Positions 25,075 to 31,349 of a DNA stretch of 33,283 nt are shown here, piece after piece; the stretch's first letter is position 1, and the number at the start of each line of letters is the position of its first letter. The DNA is taken from positions 1 to 33,283 of IMG/VR virus record IMGVR_UViG_3300018426_000086. One strand, written 5' to 3'. A model generated the notes under the pieces. That model saw nothing but the letters and a program-made list of their open reading frames with translations. It did not search any database and was not told where the DNA came from. The position numbers and the translations under genes are program-made. The stretch comes from a virus.

Positions 25075-25844
25075 TGCGCATATCAGAATTTAAATCCACA
25101 TTTGATAAGTTTGGGGGACCTTCTCACGCTAACTTATTTCAAGTTACAATAACAGGATATCCATCTGCAGTCAATAGTGTGATTGGACCAAGGGATCTGA
25201 CGTTCTTCTGTAAGACTGCACAGATTCCTTCTGTATCCCTAAACGTTGCAAACTATGAATCAGTCGCTGCACTACCAAAACAATTTCCAATGAGTGTACA
25301 GAATACTGCAGTCAACACAATCTTCATGGTTGACAGCGACCATCAGATATTGAGGTTCTTTCATTCATGGATGCAAAGTGTTATCAACATTGGAACTGCA
25401 GGGGGTAACTTATCAGAAGACAATGGTAAACTTCCATTTGAAATTGGTTACAAAGATGAATATTCTTGTCGTATCAGTATTAAACACTTTTCGACAGATC
25501 AAGATCCAAGTAGATATTATGAAGTCATTTTAGATAAAGCATGGCCAAGTCAGATTGGTGATTTGGATCTTGCATGGGAATCTAATGACTCCTACCTTAC
25601 ACTTCCTGTTCAGTTCTCATATGATAGAATTGAATACTCTGGTCTCAGAGCAGGATCACCAACTTCAAGACTAGGACGTGGGGCTGGTTTCTTCGACATC
25701 CTTGGTGCAGTTGCAGGATTTGCAGGGGTGGTACAACAAACAGTCAACCAAGGTTTCCTTGGTGACAGTATTCAAGATACAGTAAACAACTTCCAACGTT
25801 TAAACAACTCATTTAATAACCTAACACGAAGTATAGGAATTTAA
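25074..25844 (+). CDS. 54: Tail tube initiator gp54-like
   Basis: A 256-residue protein with a tail-tube-type fold signature: HANLFQVTITGYPSAVNSVI, then FFCKTAQIPSVSLNVANYES, which is the strand-loop pattern of gp19/gp54/gp48 proteins. The last 60 residues (GAGFFDILGAVAGFAGVVQQ onward) form a helical tail of small residues. T4 gp54 is 320 residues and sits on top of gp48 to start tube polymerisation; here gp48 lies in the opposite, divergently transcribed block rather than adjacent as in T4. The tube protein gp19 itself is a possible alternative, but the length and the neighbours (gp26 and tape measure) favour gp54. Confidence 0.75.
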   Translation: MRISEFKSTFDKFGGPSHANLFQVTITGYPSAVNSVIGPRDLTFFCKTAQIPSVSLNVANYESVAALPKQFPMSVQNTAVNTIFMVDSDHQILRFFHSWMQSVINIGTAGGNLSEDNGKLPFEIGYKDEYSCRISIKHFSTDQDPSRYYEVILDKAWPSQIGDLDLAWESNDSYLTLPVQFSYDRIEYSGLRAGSPTSRLGRGAGFFDILGAVAGFAGVVQQTVNQGFLGDSIQDTVNNFQRLNNSFNNLTRSIGI

Positions 25845-25859
25845 CAGGAGAACTATATT

Positions 25860-26561
25860 ATGTCTTTACCTAAAATTGATCTACCTATTTTTGAATTGAA
25901 ACTTCCATCATCTGGTAGAAAAATCAAATACAGACCCTTTACGGTCAAGGAAGAAAAGATTCTTTTGGTTGCACAAGAATCTAATGACCGTGAACAAGAA
26001 CTCATTGCAGCCAAACAAGTCGTACAGAACTGTCTAGTAAAAACAGATGTATCCAAACTAGCAATGTTTGACTTGGAATATGTCATGATGGTTATCCGTG
26101 CAAAGTCTGTGGACAACCAAATTAAATTTATGATCAAAGATCCAGACACTGAAGAAACAGTAGAACTAGAACTTAATATTGATGATGTGTCTATCGTCAA
26201 AGATAAGGATCATAGTAAGAAGGTTAAAGTCAACGAAGAGTTCACTTTGTTTTTGAAATACCCCACAATTGATGAGTTCCAAAGAATTATCATGATGGAT
26301 CCCAACGATCCTCTTGCAAACTATCACATCATGACATCTTGTCTTGATCAGTTGGCATCTGAAAACGACACTTATAGTTTTAAAGACTATAGTCAAGATG
26401 ATATCGATGAATTCATGAACAATATGACTGGTGATGTTATGCAGTCTATTCAAAAGTTTTTTGAAACCATGCCAAAACTTCGTCATGAAATGAAATACAA
26501 GAACTCTAATGGTGATGATAAAACCTTTGTCATTGAAGGATTACGAAGTTTTTTCGTCTAA
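25860..26561 (+). CDS. 26: Baseplate hub assembly protein gp26 (tail assembly chaperone, upstream frame)
   Basis: A 233-residue protein of the T4 gp26-type baseplate family (T4 gp26, 208 residues). It starts SLPKIDLPIFELKLPSSGRK and has IKYRPFTVKEEKILLVAQES near residue 20, a well-conserved element of the family. It ends RHEMKYKNSNGDDKTFVIEG followed by LRSFFV. A strong ribosome binding site AGGAG at 25846-25850 precedes the ATG. It is directly followed, in the -1 frame, by a 58-codon gene and then by the tape-measure gene, the same layout as the G/GT-type chaperone pairs of lambda-like tails. A TTTTTTC slippery heptamer lies four codons before the stop. Confidence 0.85.
   Translation: MSLPKIDLPIFELKLPSSGRKIKYRPFTVKEEKILLVAQESNDREQELIAAKQVVQNCLVKTDVSKLAMFDLEYVMMVIRAKSVDNQIKFMIKDPDTEETVELELNIDDVSIVKDKDHSKKVKVNEEFTLFLKYPTIDEFQRIIMMDPNDPLANYHIMTSCLDQLASENDTYSFKDYSQDDIDEFMNNMTGDVMQSIQKFFETMPKLRHEMKYKNSNGDDKTFVIEGLRSFFV
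26549..26555 (+). promoter_or_regulatory. Predicted -1 ribosomal frameshift site TTTTTTC
   Basis: In the gp26 frame the bases read T TTT TTC, a perfect X-XXY-YYZ heptamer. Slippage by -1 here continues as CGT CTA ATG and enters the small downstream frame without a stop, giving a fusion of about 292 residues. I did not find a strong stem-loop immediately downstream by eye. Confidence 0.6.
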
Positions 26562-26737
26562 TGCTGTGCCATCTGAGTCTGAAAGATTACTATCAGATTG
26601 TGTTTTCACTGGTGCAGCATCATAAATACTCAATATCAGATATAGAAAATTTGATGCCGTTTGAAAGAGATTTATATTTTGCTATGTTGATACAGTTCTT
26701 GGAAAAACAAAAAGAAGAAGCGCAGAAGAGAAAATAA
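26561..26737 (+). CDS. Small tail assembly protein, gp51-like (also likely C-terminal extension of gp26)
   Basis: A 58-residue product if started at the ATG at 26561, which overlaps the gp26 stop (TAATG). The sequence MLCHLSLKDYYQIVFSLVQH is followed by HKYSISDIENLMPFERDLYF and AMLIQFLEKQKEEAQKRK. The IEnLMPFERDxY core is a pattern I associate with the second half of tail assembly chaperones in T4-like phages, annotated gp51 there. It lies in the -1 frame relative to gp26 behind a perfect slippery heptamer and touches the tape-measure start at 26738. It could be expressed by restart, by frameshift fusion, or both. Confidence 0.7.
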   Translation: MLCHLSLKDYYQIVFSLVQHHKYSISDIENLMPFERDLYFAMLIQFLEKQKEEAQKRK

Positions 26738-28564
26738 ATGGCTATCAGTAAAGAAACAGAAGCGATTATTGAACGTCTAAAAGCAGAAGGACAGTTGACC
26801 CGCAATAGCGGTAGTCACTCAATTCGTTCTGTCAAAGTGCAACTTGAAAAGTTCGAAGGTGTATTCAATACGATTTCTGCAAACATAACTGAACAAACTG
26901 ATATGTTACGTGCTTCTATGGGTATTCAAGAAGAGGCGATTGAGGCACAAAAACGTGCAAACGATCTCGCAGAACTTCAACAACCACCCGAACCAACACC
27001 TACACCAGAACCAGAAACAACAACACCAGAAAAACCTACTAAAGAAAGTAAAGGTCTTTTTGAGATGATGGGTGGGTTTGCATCAACGTTACTTGGAATA
27101 GGAACAAAACTTGCACTTGGTGGCGCAGGACTATTTGTTGCATATAACTTTGCAAAAGGTGCAATCGACGAAGCGACTGGTGGTGGTTTTAGTAGATTCG
27201 AAGATAGTATGATCACAACCTTCCGAGAGGTAGACTGGTCTGCGTTAGGAACATCTTTTAAAGAATTTGCATCAAAAGTACCAGAAGCAGTTACTTCAAT
27301 TGTCGAATTTCTGTCAGACCCTCTTACTGTCATTCTCGCAGGTGCAGGACTAACTGCAGCAGGTATTATGAGTGGGTTTGGTGGAGGCGCACTTGCACGT
27401 GGCGTGACCCAAGGTATTATCTCTGGTGTATTAGGTACAGGCGGAGATCCAAGAGGTCCAAACCAAAGGGGCGGCGGCCGTGGACTTTTCAAACTACGTA
27501 ATGTCGCACGTGCGGGCGCATTGGGTATCCTAACAGGCGCACTTGCTTACTACGGTGAAGATGTTAAAAACTGGTTAACGGAACAAGGCGTTCCAGAAGA
27601 TTGGGCAGGCGTTGCGGTAGATAGCACAATAACGATTGGTCAATTTGCAACACTAGGTGCAATGTTTGGTCCAACTGGTGCGCTTGTGGGTGCAGCCGTT
27701 GGTGTTGCGTATGTAATAGGTAAATCTCTTTATAATTGGTTCCAAGACTCAAAAGCTGCAGCACAAGCACAAGCACGTGCGGAAATCGCTGCTCTTGATC
27801 CTTTTGAAGCAACAGAAGTCGCAACAGGTGGTGCGACTGGTGGACTGGATCTGGGTGCAGTTGGTGGTGTTGGTGCATTAGACGGCGCAGAAGTAGCCGT
27901 ATCACTAGGTGAAAGAATTGCTGCAAGTGGCGACCTTGCAAGAATTGTACAGGGTTATAAAGATAACCCAGACAATGCAATGGTTCAGGAATCGATGATG
28001 GCATTCATGGAAAACATGGCTGATATTATTGACAATGAAGAATCAACCCAAGAACAACGAGAACAAGCGTTAGCAAATCTACAAGCACTAAATTCAGCAT
28101 TTCCTGAAATCAGAACACAATTAGAATCTATGACAGGATTTGGCGCTAATGAAGCAAGACTATTCTTTAATGACAATATTGTAGACTTTATGCAAAGTCT
28201 ACAAGAGGATTATGGATTTAGATATGGTACAAGAGGTTTCAGAAATTTCGGTAGTGGTCAACTTGCAATTCTACATGGTAGAGAAGCAGTTATCCCTGAA
28301 GACACCGCTGCAGGACAGTTTGTAAAGAACTTCTTTAATGAAGATTACACCCCAAGAAGATTGTCTACACTCAGTTCAGAAATAGTAAATGCAGTAGAAC
28401 AGTCTGGTATGAACGGTAGTGGAATGTCTGTTGTTATTGGTAAGATGGGTGGCGATAACTATGTCACTAACCAGACAACCAGAATGGGTGACCAGAATAT
28501 CGCAGATGTTAAGTACATCGGGGGAGGTGGTGGAGACACCAATCCTCTCGCACTACCAAACTAA
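26738..28564 (+). CDS. 29: Tail tape measure protein, gp29 position
   Basis: A 608-residue protein, close to T4 gp29 (590 residues), the hub-associated tape measure that sets tail length. Residues 1-80 are helical and coiled-coil-like, followed by a Pro/Glu/Thr linker (PPEPTPTPEPETTTPEKPT). Between residues 105 and 330 are several Gly/Ala-rich hydrophobic stretches (TLLGIGTKLALGGAGLFVAY, and FATLGAMFGPTGALVGAAVG), typical of tape measures that may insert in the host membrane. The C-terminal part contains GFRNFGSGQLAILHGREAVI followed by Pro, a motif common in tape measures of many phages. It starts at the ATG abutting the chaperone gene's stop. Its stop overlaps that of the convergent HNH gene. 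Confidence 0.82.
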   Translation: MAISKETEAIIERLKAEGQLTRNSGSHSIRSVKVQLEKFEGVFNTISANITEQTDMLRASMGIQEEAIEAQKRANDLAELQQPPEPTPTPEPETTTPEKPTKESKGLFEMMGGFASTLLGIGTKLALGGAGLFVAYNFAKGAIDEATGGGFSRFEDSMITTFREVDWSALGTSFKEFASKVPEAVTSIVEFLSDPLTVILAGAGLTAAGIMSGFGGGALARGVTQGIISGVLGTGGDPRGPNQRGGGRGLFKLRNVARAGALGILTGALAYYGEDVKNWLTEQGVPEDWAGVAVDSTITIGQFATLGAMFGPTGALVGAAVGVAYVIGKSLYNWFQDSKAAAQAQARAEIAALDPFEATEVATGGATGGLDLGAVGGVGALDGAEVAVSLGERIAASGDLARIVQGYKDNPDNAMVQESMMAFMENMADIIDNEESTQEQREQALANLQALNSAFPEIRTQLESMTGFGANEARLFFNDNIVDFMQSLQEDYGFRYGTRGFRNFGSGQLAILHGREAVIPEDTAAGQFVKNFFNEDYTPRRLSTLSSEIVNAVEQSGMNGSGMSVVIGKMGGDNYVTNQTTRMGDQNIADVKYIGGGGGDTNPLALPN

Positions 28565-29073
28565 CCCAAATACATTTCCCAACTAGGATGTTTCAGTTCG
28601 ACATTGTCGATCTGTTTCTTTTTGCGTACCAGTTCGTAGTAGCCTGGTTCGTGTGGTTTAATTTTGGGGGAGATAAGTTTGTCGCCTTTTTTGGTATTAC
28701 AGGGTCCACATGCGGCGACGATGTTTTCCCAATGTGTTTTCCCACCTTTGGATATGGGGAGTACATGATCTAAAGTAAGGTAACTCCGTGGAAACCGTTC
28801 GAAACAATATTGACAAGTGTACATGTCTCGAATATAAAGGTTCGTCTTGGAAAACCGAGGTCTACCCTTCTTCCGCATCATTTCTTTCATCATGATTACG
28901 GCGGGGACCTTGGTTTCCCAACTGGGACTTCGAACCATCCAGTCGTCGTACCAGTCTAAGACATGCACCTTATCCATCCACATGTAGGTGATTGCGTCTT
29001 TCCATTTGATAGTACTTAGAGGTAAAAAGTTTATAGGTTGACCGTCTGCATTAAGTACCAGAACATCGGACAC
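28561..29073 (-). CDS. HNH endonuclease
   Basis: A 170-residue HNH nuclease. An N-terminal domain (SDVLVLNADGQPINFLPLST, then WKDAITYMWMDKVHVLDWYD) of the kind seen in stand-alone bacterial and phage HNH proteins precedes the nuclease core. C87 and C90 (YTCQYC) and C122 and C125 (ACGPC) form a zinc site; D102-H103 (LTLDHVLPISKGG) and N117 (HWENIV) are the HNH catalytic residues. Translation starts at GTG 29073, supported by AGGAG seven bases upstream. The stop is TAG, one of very few in the window. It may be a homing-type free-standing nuclease or a host-DNA or packaging nuclease; the lack of an intron favours the former or an accessory role. A late-promoter-like octamer lies at 29109-29116. 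Confidence 0.88.
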   Translation of the reverse strand: MSDVLVLNADGQPINFLPLSTIKWKDAITYMWMDKVHVLDWYDDWMVRSPSWETKVPAVIMMKEMMRKKGRPRFSKTNLYIRDMYTCQYCFERFPRSYLTLDHVLPISKGGKTHWENIVAACGPCNTKKGDKLISPKIKPHEPGYYELVRKKKQIDNVELKHPSWEMYLG

Positions 29074-29108
29074 GTTTTTCTCCTACTAATTTGTGATATC
29101 CTCACAAA

Positions 29109-29116
29109 TATTTATG
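29109..29116 (-). promoter_or_regulatory. Possible late promoter (CATAAATA)
   Basis: The minus strand reads CATAAATA, 36 bases upstream of the GTG start of the HNH gene. It is the same variant octamer as at 8519-8526 and 11843-11850. It lies within a small palindromic context (CCTCATAAATATTTGTGAGG). Confidence 0.45.
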
Positions 29117-29120
29117 AGGA

Positions 29121-29309
29121 TTATTTGCGAGATCTCAATTTATTTACTTGCATCATGCAATGTTTTGCTTCTTCGTAATATCCTAGTGACGACAAGTGCG
29201 AAGCTGCACGTGCGTATCCAGCGACTTCACAAAAATTGCTGAACCCTGACCAAAATCCTGATAGTGGTGCGAATGTGTATTTCATTACTGCGTCCATTGT
29301 TATACCCAT
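29121..29309 (-). CDS. Small protein downstream of DUF1127 gene, function unknown
   Basis: A 62-residue protein that I do not recognise. The first 25 residues are hydrophobic and aromatic (MKYTFAPLSGFWSGFSNFCE); the second half is an amphipathic helix, GYARAASHLSSLGYYEEAKH followed by CMMQVNKLRSRK. The overall style, small with a basic tail and a tetratricopeptide-like helix, resembles short alphaproteobacterial proteins encoded near DUF1127 genes, but this is impression only. It overlaps the DUF1127 gene by 10 bases (an alternative ATG at 29297 would leave a small gap), so the two are one operon. Confidence 0.6.
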   Translation of the reverse strand: MGITMDAVMKYTFAPLSGFWSGFSNFCEVAGYARAASHLSSLGYYEEAKHCMMQVNKLRSRK

Positions 29310-29545
29310 CCGTTCAGGTTTTTGTTTACTTCTGCTTGATAATGTTCTTCTGCAAGTTGACGAATCATTCCACGATGCAAACCCATGTCTGCGAGTTCAC
29401 GATCATTTAGACCTTGTAGTTGATTGATTGTTTCTTTTGCAAGTCTACGAGCCTTATATTTGACTGCGACTTCTTTGATGAAGGAATAAACACCTTCTTG
29501 CCATGCGTTAAACATGCTTGTTACTGACAGTACAACGTGTGTCAT
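29300..29545 (-). CDS. DUF1127 family protein
   Basis: An 81-residue protein with a C-terminal DUF1127 domain: the helical arginine-rich KARRLAKETINQLQGLNDRE followed by LADMGLHRGMIRQL (residues 31-64) is the family signature (L-x-x-L-x-D-R-x-L-x-D-I/M-G-L-x-R). DUF1127 proteins are abundant in Alphaproteobacteria; studies in Agrobacterium, recalled from memory, connect small members with phosphate uptake and RNA or protein binding. A phage copy is unusual and suggests acquisition from an alphaproteobacterial host. The ribosome binding site AGGAG lies 8 bases before the ATG. It is first in a two-gene operon behind a hairpin-containing leader (29546-29711). The role is inferred as tuning host physiology during infection. 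Confidence 0.82.
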   Translation of the reverse strand: MTHVVLSVTSMFNAWQEGVYSFIKEVAVKYKARRLAKETINQLQGLNDRELADMGLHRGMIRQLAEEHYQAEVNKNLNGWV

Positions 29546-29711
29546 CTGTTTTCTCCTAAATGTGATAAATGTATGATGTGATCCGAGCGCAGAACACCGT
29601 CTGCATTTTACTCCTTATACACATTTATTTAGTACAGAAATTGGTCAGTAAGGGTGACCAATTTGAGAAACCTGTTATGCGAAAAACGCAATAGTGACAA
29701 CATAACGCAAG
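29546..29711 (-). promoter_or_regulatory. Hairpin-rich leader upstream of the DUF1127 gene
   Basis: This is the longest gene-free stretch. It holds a perfect 10-base inverted repeat, AAATTGGTCA at 29638-29647 and TGACCAATTT at 29655-29664 with a 7-base loop, and a 5-base stem GCAGA/TCTGC at 29589-29604. It also contains TGCG/CGCA around an A5 loop at 29678-29690 within a larger GTTATG/CATAAC pair. None has a U-tract, so these are not terminators. No clear late octamer is present; TATAAG at about 29615-29620 (minus) is a weak alternative -10. Confidence 0.45.
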
Positions 29712-29738
29712 AAAAAAGGGGATCCGAAGATCCCCTTT
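29712..29738 (-). terminator. Intrinsic terminator after phasin-like operon
   Basis: On the minus strand the stem AAAGGGGATC/GATCCCCTTT closes a TTCG tetraloop and is followed by a T run, 3 bases after the stop of the 74-residue gene. A strong GC stem with UUCG loop is typical of T4-type terminators. Confidence 0.88.
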
Positions 29739-29741
29739 GAT

Positions 29742-29966
29742 TTATTCTTTTTTAGAAACGAAACTATACATTTCCTTTGCTTTTTCCATTAGTTCTTCCA
29801 TGGAATACATTTTAGTTGCTTCTTTATATTCTTCCATTGCAACTTTACCCGCTTCAAACATTTTTTCCGTAAACTCACGGTTCATGTGATACTGTTGATC
29901 CATATAGTCTTTTGCAAGTTGTAACATTTCAGATCTAATTTCAAAAGGGTTTTTATTCGCCATCAT
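29742..29966 (-). CDS. Phasin-like small helical protein 2
   Basis: A 74-residue, entirely helical and amphipathic protein: NPFEIRSEMLQLAKDYMDQQ, then FTEKMFEAGKVAMEEYKEAT and SMEELMEKAKEMYSF. Its composition and spacing resemble the N-terminal part of phasins, the proteins that coat polyhydroxyalkanoate granules, but it is much shorter than cellular phasins (usually over 100 residues). It overlaps the stop of the upstream phasin-like gene by ATGA (two tandem ATGs at 29966 and 29963), and a strong terminator follows. It could act as a granule-surface protein or regulator, or be a virion-assembly helper; the phasin assignment is tentative. Confidence 0.5.
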   Translation of the reverse strand: MMANKNPFEIRSEMLQLAKDYMDQQYHMNREFTEKMFEAGKVAMEEYKEATKMYSMEELMEKAKEMYSFVSKKE

Positions 29967-30175
29967 TTTACCATCTTCGCCATAGCTGAACCTGCTGCAT
30001 TAGAAAATGCAGTGGTATGTTTCATTGCTTCTTTTGTGAATTCTGTTTGCAATTTGATGAACTCGTGCAGAGGCGCACTCATTGCTTCATCTTTAACCCA
30101 AGTGTTTACCCAAGTTGTTTTTGCGTTTTGTACTGCGTCGATCCATACGTTCGACAAATAGTCTGTTGAAAACAT
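29963..30175 (-). CDS. Phasin-like small helical protein 1
   Basis: A 70-residue helical protein beginning MFSTDYLSNVWIDAVQNAKT, then FIKLQTEFTKEAMKHTTAFS and NAAGSAMAKMVK. The alternating Ala/Phe/Thr/Lys helix with QTEFTKEAM resembles phasin family segments, but the protein is shorter than bacterial phasins. It is the first gene of a two-gene operon with the 74-residue protein. A good ribosome binding site (AGGAG at about 30183-30187) precedes the ATG, and a perfect late promoter lies at 30245-30252 with a stem-loop at the expected 5' end of the transcript. Late expression would fit release of stored carbon during virion production. Function is inferred. Confidence 0.5.
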   Translation of the reverse strand: MFSTDYLSNVWIDAVQNAKTTWVNTWVKDEAMSAPLHEFIKLQTEFTKEAMKHTTAFSNAAGSAMAKMVK

Positions 30176-30211
30176 AATCTTCTCCTGTGTTTGTGTGTGT
30201 TTATACGATGC

Positions 30212-30236
30212 AGCGCATATTTTTGTTTTATGCGCT
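30212..30236 (-). promoter_or_regulatory. Stem-loop at predicted 5' end of phasin-like mRNA
   Basis: Perfect 8-base arms AGCGCATA (30212-30219) and TATGCGCT (30229-30236) enclose a 9-base A/T loop. It begins about 3 bases after the start predicted from the late octamer at 30245-30252. No U-tract follows, so a 5' stabilising or regulatory hairpin is more likely than a terminator. Confidence 0.55.
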
Positions 30237-30244
30237 ACAGAGTA

Positions 30245-30252
30245 TATTTATA
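30245..30252 (-). promoter_or_regulatory. Late promoter TATAAATA (phasin-like operon)
   Basis: A perfect minus-strand late octamer in the gap after the PiT-like gene, 70 bases upstream of the first phasin-like start, with the predicted transcript start near 30239. Confidence 0.78.
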
Positions 30253-30271
30253 TCATATCTTCAGTTAGAAG

Positions 30272-31234
30272 TCAAGGATTAATAATATAATGAACAAATA
30301 AAACCAATGCGACTGATGCTCCAAGCCCTACCATCATTTTACCAAAATCCTTTGCAACCAATGGGAATACAGATTTGGTTTTCTTTTTACCGAAGTATGT
30401 TGCCATTGCAAGTTCACGTCCTGCAAGTAGACCAACGAAGACCCATGTTGTCGACATGGGAATATCATTCAGTTCCTTGAAGAAGTACAAACACAACCAA
30501 TAGAACAAGTCAATCAATGTCGCTGAACGAACATATCGTGTGTTGTGTTTCTCTAAAACAATTTGTTGAATCTTACCCCCACGTTCTCTGAACATGAAGA
30601 ACAGTCCTGCAACAAATACAAATGAAATGAGTATCATCAGATCTACTGGGACTTGACGTGGTAAGAACACTGCGATGTTTGCCATGTCATGTGACAACCA
30701 AGTCCACCACAATCCACCTGTTGCAACCCACTGAGCAATTAGCCAGAACTTTTTATTGCCCTCACTAACTGGTTGAGTTTCGTCGAACCATTTGTGTGCA
30801 AACTTATTGATTGCAAACCACACCGCATAAGCAAAGGCGGCGGCAACACCATATCCCATAATTGATTTCATCAACATTTTCTCCAACACAAATGTCGAAG
30901 CGAATACAGATAATACTAGGAAGGATGTTGATACTGGGACACCGATACGAGTAAGTGCAACTAGAATTGCAGGTGCTGCAGCGTGATACCACTGAACTTC
31001 TTGCCATGGTATCTTGTTTAGACGACCATATGAGATGTCGCCTCCGTTGACACTCCAACCATACCAGAGTGTCGCAAGTAGAACTGCCGAGGCGGCAATC
31101 CAAAGTGTTTTATAGTTAAATCTCTCATTATTTGATGCCATCCAAGTACCGAGAGTTTGTACTGAATCATTGGCAATGACCGCATACGCAGCCAGTAGGA
31201 ACCCAACAAGGCTCCATAAAGTTAGTAGTTCCAT
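30272..31234 (-). CDS. PiT-family inorganic phosphate transporter-like membrane protein
   Basis: A 320-residue integral membrane protein with about 8-9 hydrophobic segments. It shows the duplicated PiT (PHO4) signature: in the first half AND at residues 21-23 with LGTWMASN and GVPVSTSFLVL (98-108); in the second half LSHDMANIAVFLPR (180-193) and PMSTTWVFVGLLAGRELAMA (259-278). In cellular PiT carriers these are G-A-N-D and P-V-S-T-T-H repeats that form the phosphate and cation pathway. The product is shorter than most bacterial PiT proteins (400-500 residues), and His after STT is replaced by Trp. The AGGAG ribosome binding site is clear. Two terminators and two repeated hairpins precede it. 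It may raise phosphate import during phage DNA synthesis; substrate is inferred. Confidence 0.78.
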   Translation of the reverse strand: MELLTLWSLVGFLLAAYAVIANDSVQTLGTWMASNNERFNYKTLWIAASAVLLATLWYGWSVNGGDISYGRLNKIPWQEVQWYHAAAPAILVALTRIGVPVSTSFLVLSVFASTFVLEKMLMKSIMGYGVAAAFAYAVWFAINKFAHKWFDETQPVSEGNKKFWLIAQWVATGGLWWTWLSHDMANIAVFLPRQVPVDLMILISFVFVAGLFFMFRERGGKIQQIVLEKHNTRYVRSATLIDLFYWLCLYFFKELNDIPMSTTWVFVGLLAGRELAMATYFGKKKTKSVFPLVAKDFGKMMVGLGASVALVLFVHYIINP

Positions 31235-31252
31235 CTACTTCTCCTTATGTTT

Positions 31253-31306
31253 AACGACTTTACATCGTTGCTTACATACAAAAAAAAGACACGACTTTAC
31301 CTCGTG
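31253..31306 (-). repeat. Direct-repeat hairpins with compensatory change, leader of PiT-like gene
   Basis: Two 17-base units, AACGACTTTACATCGTT at 31253-31269 and CACGACTTTACCTCGTG at 31290-31306 (plus-strand text), each fold into a 5-base stem with a 7-base loop. The outermost pair differs in a compensating way (A-T versus C-G), which supports selection for base pairing. One unit forms the terminator at 31280-31308; the other lies just before the ribosome binding site. Confidence 0.6.
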
Positions 31307-31308
31307 CC
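31280..31308 (-). terminator. Second intrinsic terminator or attenuator before PiT-like gene
   Basis: On the minus strand GGCACGA and TCGTGTC pair around a 7-base loop and are followed by eight Ts. It lies downstream of the hsp20 terminator and 46 bases before the PiT-like start, so it is either a tandem terminator or an attenuator for the transporter. Confidence 0.7.
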
Positions 31309-31316
31309 CATGTAAC

Positions 31317-31344
31317 AAAAAAAGAGGGTTCCGAAGAACCCTCT
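31317..31344 (-). terminator. Intrinsic terminator after hsp20
   Basis: On the minus strand AGAGGGTTC/GAACCCTCT forms a perfect 9-base stem with a TTCG loop, followed by seven Ts, 5 bases after the hsp20 stop. It has the same design as the terminator at 29712-29738. Confidence 0.9.
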
Positions 31345-31349
31345 GAGTA

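Noticed and set aside
26621-26628. CATAAATA on the plus strand upstream of the tape measure
   Set aside because: It lies inside the gp51-like coding frame and more than 100 bases from the tape-measure start.
26977-27492. 171-codon minus-strand open frame within the tape measure gene
   Set aside because: It is a Pro/Ser-rich shadow of the Gly/Ala-rich plus-strand tape measure and has no start signal.
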